Shown one piece after another: positions 60,488 to 64,000 of a DNA stretch of 64,000 nucleotides. Under the pieces are notes generated by a model, which was not told the DNA's origin, searched no databases, and saw nothing but the letters and a program-made list of their open reading frames with translations. Numbering within the stretch: the stretch's first letter is position 1; each line of letters starts with the position of its first letter. This stretch comes from Streptomyces phaeoluteigriseus (lineage in GTDB: Bacteria; Actinomycetota; Actinomycetes; Streptomycetales; Streptomycetaceae), in contig NZ_MPOH02000009.1 of assembly GCF_001896135.2 (NCBI RefSeq), positions 485,074-549,073 on the forward strand, written 5' to 3'. A program made the translations under genes and the position numbers.

Positions 60488-63400
60488 TCACCCCTTTTCC
60501 AGATACTGCTCCCTCTCCTCGTCCAGCAGGGCGTCCAGCGCCGTCCGCAGGCCGGGGAGTCCGGTCAGTTCCGGGTCCGAGGCGACGATCGCCGCCGCCT
60601 CTTCCCGCGCCTCCGCGATGATCTCCTCGTCCTCGATGACGGCGAGTACCCGCAGGCTGGTGCGGGCGCCGGACTGGGCCTGGCCCAGGACATCGCCCTC
60701 GCGGCGCTGTTCGAGGTCGATGCGGGACAGTTCGAAGCCGTCGAGGGTGGCGGCGACCGCGTCGAGGCGCTGACGGGCCGGGCTGGCCTCGGGCATCTCG
60801 GTGACGAGGAGGCAGAGCCCGGGAGCCGAGCCGCGGCCGACCCGGCCGCGCAGCTGGTGCAGCTGGGAGACGCCGAAGCGGTCGGCGTCCATGATCACCA
60901 TCGCGGTGGCGTTCGGCACGTTGACCCCGACCTCGATGACGGTCGTGGCGACCAGGACGTCGGTGTCCCCCGCGGCGAAGCGCCGCATCACGGCGTCCTT
61001 GTCGTCGGGAGGCATACGGCCGTGCAGCACCTCGACCCTGAGTCCCTGGAGCGGGCCCCGGGCGAGCTGGTCGGCCACCTCCAGGACGGCGAGCGGCGGG
61101 CGCTTCTCGGCCTCGCCCTCCGGGGCCTTCTTCCCGGCCTTCCCGGGGGCGTCCTCCTCGTCACCGATGCGGGGGCAGACCACGTACGCCTGGTGGCCGC
61201 CCTCGACCTCCTCGCGGACCCGGTCCCAGGCGCGGGCCAGGAAGTGCGGTTTGTCGGCGGCGGGGACGACGTGGCTGGCGATGGGGGAACGGCCGGCCGG
61301 GAGCTGGTCCAGGACGGAGGTCTCCAGGTCGCCGAAGACCGTCATGGCGACCGTGCGCGGAATGGGCGTGGCGGTCATGACCAGGAGGTGCGGAGGCTGT
61401 TTGCCCTTGCCGCGCAGGGCGTCCCGCTGCTCCACGCCGAACCGGTGCTGCTCGTCGACCACGACCAGCCCCAGATCGTGGAACTGCACCTTGTCCTCGA
61501 TCAGCGCGTGCGTGCCGATGACGATGCCGGCCTCGCCGGTGACGAGGTCGAGCAGCGCCTGCCGCCGCCCGGCGGCCCCCATCGACCCGGTGAGCAGGAC
61601 GACCTTGGTGGCGTCCTCGACCCCGCCCAGCATCCCGCCCTCGGCCAGGTTCCCCATCATCTCCACGACGGACCGGTGGTGCTGCTGGGCGAGCACCTCG
61701 GTGGGCGCGAGCATGGCGGCCTGCCCGCCCGCGTCGACGACGGCGAGCATGGCGCGCAGGGCCACCATGGTGTTGTGCGTCACCGTGAAGTTGTCGGTGA
61801 CGTAGGCCCGGCTCGGGTGGGCGACGCTGATGCACTGGACCGGCTTGCGTCCGACGTACTCGACGGCGCGGATTCCACGTCGGAAGGTGTCGCCCTCCGG
61901 GCGGGGGCGTACCAGGTTCGCCTTGCGGGTCAGCCGGAACGGTGGGTACCGCGCGGGCAGGGACACATGGACGTCGAAGGCGGCCGGCTTCGGCGACACC
62001 CTCGCAAGGCCGCCCAGGGAACGCACGATCCACGCGACGTCGTGCGCGAGCCTGGGCGACGCCGAACGGAACGAGACGCTCGTGCCGTCCGCGTGGACGG
62101 TGCCGTCCGTGTCCAGGAGGCCTTGCAGCAGGGCGAGACGGTTCTTGACGGAGGTGTTCTTGAACTCGTCCGGGACGAACCTCCCGCGCGCGGGGAGGCC
62201 CCACAGGTTCAGCTCCCGCAGGGCCGGGATCACGGCATCGCGGGTCCCGGGGCCGATCGTGGTCAGCCGGATGTCGTCGGGGGACGGGCCGTCCCCGAGG
62301 AACAGGCCGAACAGGTAGGGGTCCAGTGGCGGTCCCGAGTCGTCGCCGATGTCGACCGGTGTCGCCGCCGGGATGTACCACTTGGCGGATCCGTCCGCCT
62401 CGGACGTGTCCAGCCGGATGTCGCGGGTCGTCATGACCCGGGGAGCCTGTCCGCCGTGCCGACCGCGGCCCGCGCCGACGATCCAGAGGTGTTCGTCGTC
62501 GCACTCGACGGAACTGCCGTCGGACAGGACCAGGCGCCAGACGTCGCGCTCCCCTTGGGGGAAGACACCGTCGATGAGCGCGATCTCGCCGTCCGGCACG
62601 ACGATCTCGTCGCCCACCGCCACATCCCCCATACGCCGGAAACCGGCCGGGGTGAGCACGAGTGAGTCGAGTGGCTGGGCCTTGCCCGAACCGACCTCAC
62701 CCTGGAGCAGCCGGTGCATCGGGTGGCTCGTGGCCAGGTCGTCGAAGATCTCCTTCGAGACCTTCTGCTGGCCCTCGGTGAGGGTGAAGGGGAGCCGGTC
62801 GTCGAAGGCGGAGAGCAGGCCGTCGGGGGCGGGCTTGCGGGGGACGGCCGGGAGCTGGGCGTCGGCGTGGCGTCGGCGGGCCAGGGCGACCTGGAGGACG
62901 AAGGCCTCGTCCCACTTCAGGCGGGCGCGGGCGTCCTCGATGTCGGCCTTGGTGTGCGGGCGGTGGATCTTGAGGAGTGCCTCGGGCAGCGAGACCAGGC
63001 CGCGGCCTCGCGCAGGGAGTCCGGGAGCGGGTCGACGGCTTCCCGGGCGCTCGGCAGGACCGTCTGGATCGCCTTGCCGATCTTCCAGGACTCGAGTTTG
63101 GCGGTCGCCGGGTAGATCGGGATGAGCGCGCCCGCCCAGGTCTCGACGGTCTCGTCGGTGTCGCTGCGCAGCAGCTCGTAGGCCGGATGGGCCAGCTGGA
63201 GGCGGCGGTTGAAGAGGGACACCTTGCCGGAGAACATCGCGCGGGTGCCGGGCAGGAGTTCCTTGTGGGGTTTGTGCACGCCGTTGCCGAAGAAGACCAG
63301 CTGGAGACGGCCGCTGCCGTCCGTGATGGTGACCTCCAGGCGCTGGCCCTTGCCGCGGGGGGCCTTGGACGAGGCGAAGGTGTGCAGGCGGGCGTCGGCG

Positions 63401-63600
63401 ACCTGGGCGACCACGGTGACGTGCTCGTCCATCGGCAGGTCGGCGAGGTGCGTGAGCTGGCCGCGCTCCTCGTATCTGCGCGGGTAGTGGTGCAGAAGGT
63501 CGCCGACGGTGTGCAGGCCGAGGTGCTCGGCCATCACCTTCGCGGTCGGTGGGCCAAGCACCTTTTTGAGCGGTTCTTCGAGCGCGGGCACGAGATCCAT
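60488..63600 (-). CDS. recG: ATP-dependent DNA helicase RecG with an in-frame intein (frame break near 63005)
   Basis: Rescues stalled forks and migrates branched DNA. N-terminal wedge/OB domain (VTVVAQVADARLHTF ... LEVTITDGSGRLQLVFFGNG), then helicase motifs: split Walker A GEVGSGK^TMVALRAML, Ia LAPTEVLAQQHH, II VVDEQHRFGVEQRD, III MTATPIPRT, VI QLRGRVGRG. A 303-codon intein lies between the Lys and Thr of GSGKT. One base is missing near 63005 (GAG(G)GCCGCGG). Without the intein the host protein is ~734 residues, normal for the family. Start ATG 63600 (MDLVPALEEPLKKVLGPP). Confidence 0.93.
61772..62680 (-). mobile_element. RecG intein, class 3 type, with LAGLIDADG homing endonuclease
   Basis: 303 residues. 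N-terminal splicing block AQPLDSLVLTPAGFRRMGDV begins with Ala, not Cys/Ser. Block B has DDEHLWIV with Trp66; block F KPVQCISVAHPSRAYV has Cys283; block G ends VTHN and the +1 residue is Thr. Trp-Cys-Thr with a non-nucleophilic first residue is the hallmark of class 3 inteins. Two dodecapeptide motifs, LFGLFLGDG (residues 123-131) and LLQGLLDTDG (184-193), indicate a LAGLIDADG endonuclease, probably of compact form. Composition matches the host. Not checked against any database. Confidence 0.93.
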
Positions 63601-63767
63601 TGCACACCACCCCACTGACATTGCCGTATACGTATCCCGAAACCCCTGGTCAGGCGGCTCGTTCCGGCTCTAGGATGGCGCGCTCCGGCCATCCCCCGCG
63701 GTCACCGCCCCACCGGGACCGCCCGACCCCGCGCCGTCGACCCTCCCCAAGCCGCGGCGCTGCAGCG

Positions 63768-64000
63768 ATGGACTCCCAGACCTCACCGTCATCCCAGGCA
63801 TCACCGTCACCTCACACGTTCCAGGTCGACCTGCGTGGCCTGGTGGACCTCCTGTCCCATCACCTCTACTCCAGCCCCAGGGTCTATCTGCGCGAACTGC
63901 TCCAGAACGCCGTGGACGCCATCACCGCCCGTCGGGCGGAGGAGCCCGGTGCCCCGGCGCGGGTGCGGCTGTTCGCCTCGGACGGGGAGCTGCGGGTGGA
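63768..64000 (+). CDS. Hsp90-family (GHKL ATPase) protein, 5' fragment
   Basis: Cut by the window edge after 77 codons. MDSQTSPSSQASPSPHTFQVD then LRGLVDLLSHHLYSSPRVYLRELLQNAVDAITARR: the ELLQNAVDA box matches the ATP-binding ELISNASDA of Hsp90. It is the divergent Hsp90-like type found next to recG in streptomycetes. Divergent from recG; the 167-bp spacer shows no distinct element. Confidence 0.85.
   Translation, partial: MDSQTSPSSQASPSPHTFQVDLRGLVDLLSHHLYSSPRVYLRELLQNAVDAITARRAEEPGAPARVRLFASDGELRV

Overview
The window is about 64 kb of very GC-rich actinobacterial chromosome, almost certainly from a Streptomyces. It carries whiG, nsdA, glcP and rnc (absB), the four tandem signal peptidases sipW-sipX-sipY-sipZ next to rplS, and the order cdsA-frr-pyrH-tsf-rpsB ... 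whiG ... dprA-comM-yraN ... trmD-rimM-rpsP ... ffh-glnD-glnK-amtB-nsdA ... ftsY ... glcP-smc ... rnc-rpmF-coaD-rsmD-recG. This matches the well-known conserved streptomycete core block. Nearly everything is housekeeping and reads on the minus strand.

Layout. 0-5 kb: translation and lipid genes (cdsA, frr, pyrH, tsf, rpsB). 5-16.6 kb: an accessory stretch with a secreted NPCBM-domain protein, a large SARP/AfsR-type regulator, an orphan asparagine-synthetase-like (lasso/macrolactam cyclase-like) gene, an NsdA-like HTH-TPR regulator, an L-2-hydroxyglutarate oxidase, an atypical LytM/M23 protein and a TetR regulator. 16.6-28.2 kb: whiG, dprA, comM, yraN, DUF2469, a NUDIX hydrolase, sipZ-Y-X-W, rplS, trmD, rimM, khpA, rpsP. 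28.5-34 kb: an HExxH/zinc-ribbon protein, an archaeal/eukaryotic-type prolyl-tRNA synthetase, a methyltransferase and an FtsH-type protease. 34-42.8 kb: ffh, then glnD-glnK-amtB (nitrogen sensing, with a GlnR-type site), nsdA and a primase/polymerase-like gene. 43-51 kb: ftsY, an LLM flavin monooxygenase, the glucose permease glcP, smc and a 67-aa coiled-coil gene. 51.6-57.9 kb: acylphosphatase, a secreted CAP protein, an unknown membrane protein, a flavodoxin/HxlR divergent pair, mutM, rnc, rpmF and DUF177. 58-64 kb: a DivIVA/SepIVA-like protein, coaD, rsmD, an intein-containing recG and the 5' end of an Hsp90-like gene.

Two things stand out. First, recG is interrupted exactly inside its Walker A motif by a 303-residue LAGLIDADG intein that starts with Ala and carries the Trp/Cys/Thr triad of class 3 inteins. 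Second, about 17-20 single-base indels break reading frames across the window, mostly one lost G/C. Many lie in essential genes (tsf, rpsB, ffh, ftsY, glnD, smc-neighbouring glcP, recG), so they look like sequence or assembly errors rather than pseudogenes. Such genes are given below at their full reconstructed extent with the break point noted.

Regulatory signals read directly: a GlnR-type double box upstream of amtB-glnK-glnD, a perfect palindrome between the flavodoxin gene and its HxlR regulator, a LacI-like palindrome upstream of glcP, and a dozen intrinsic-terminator or stem-loop structures between genes.
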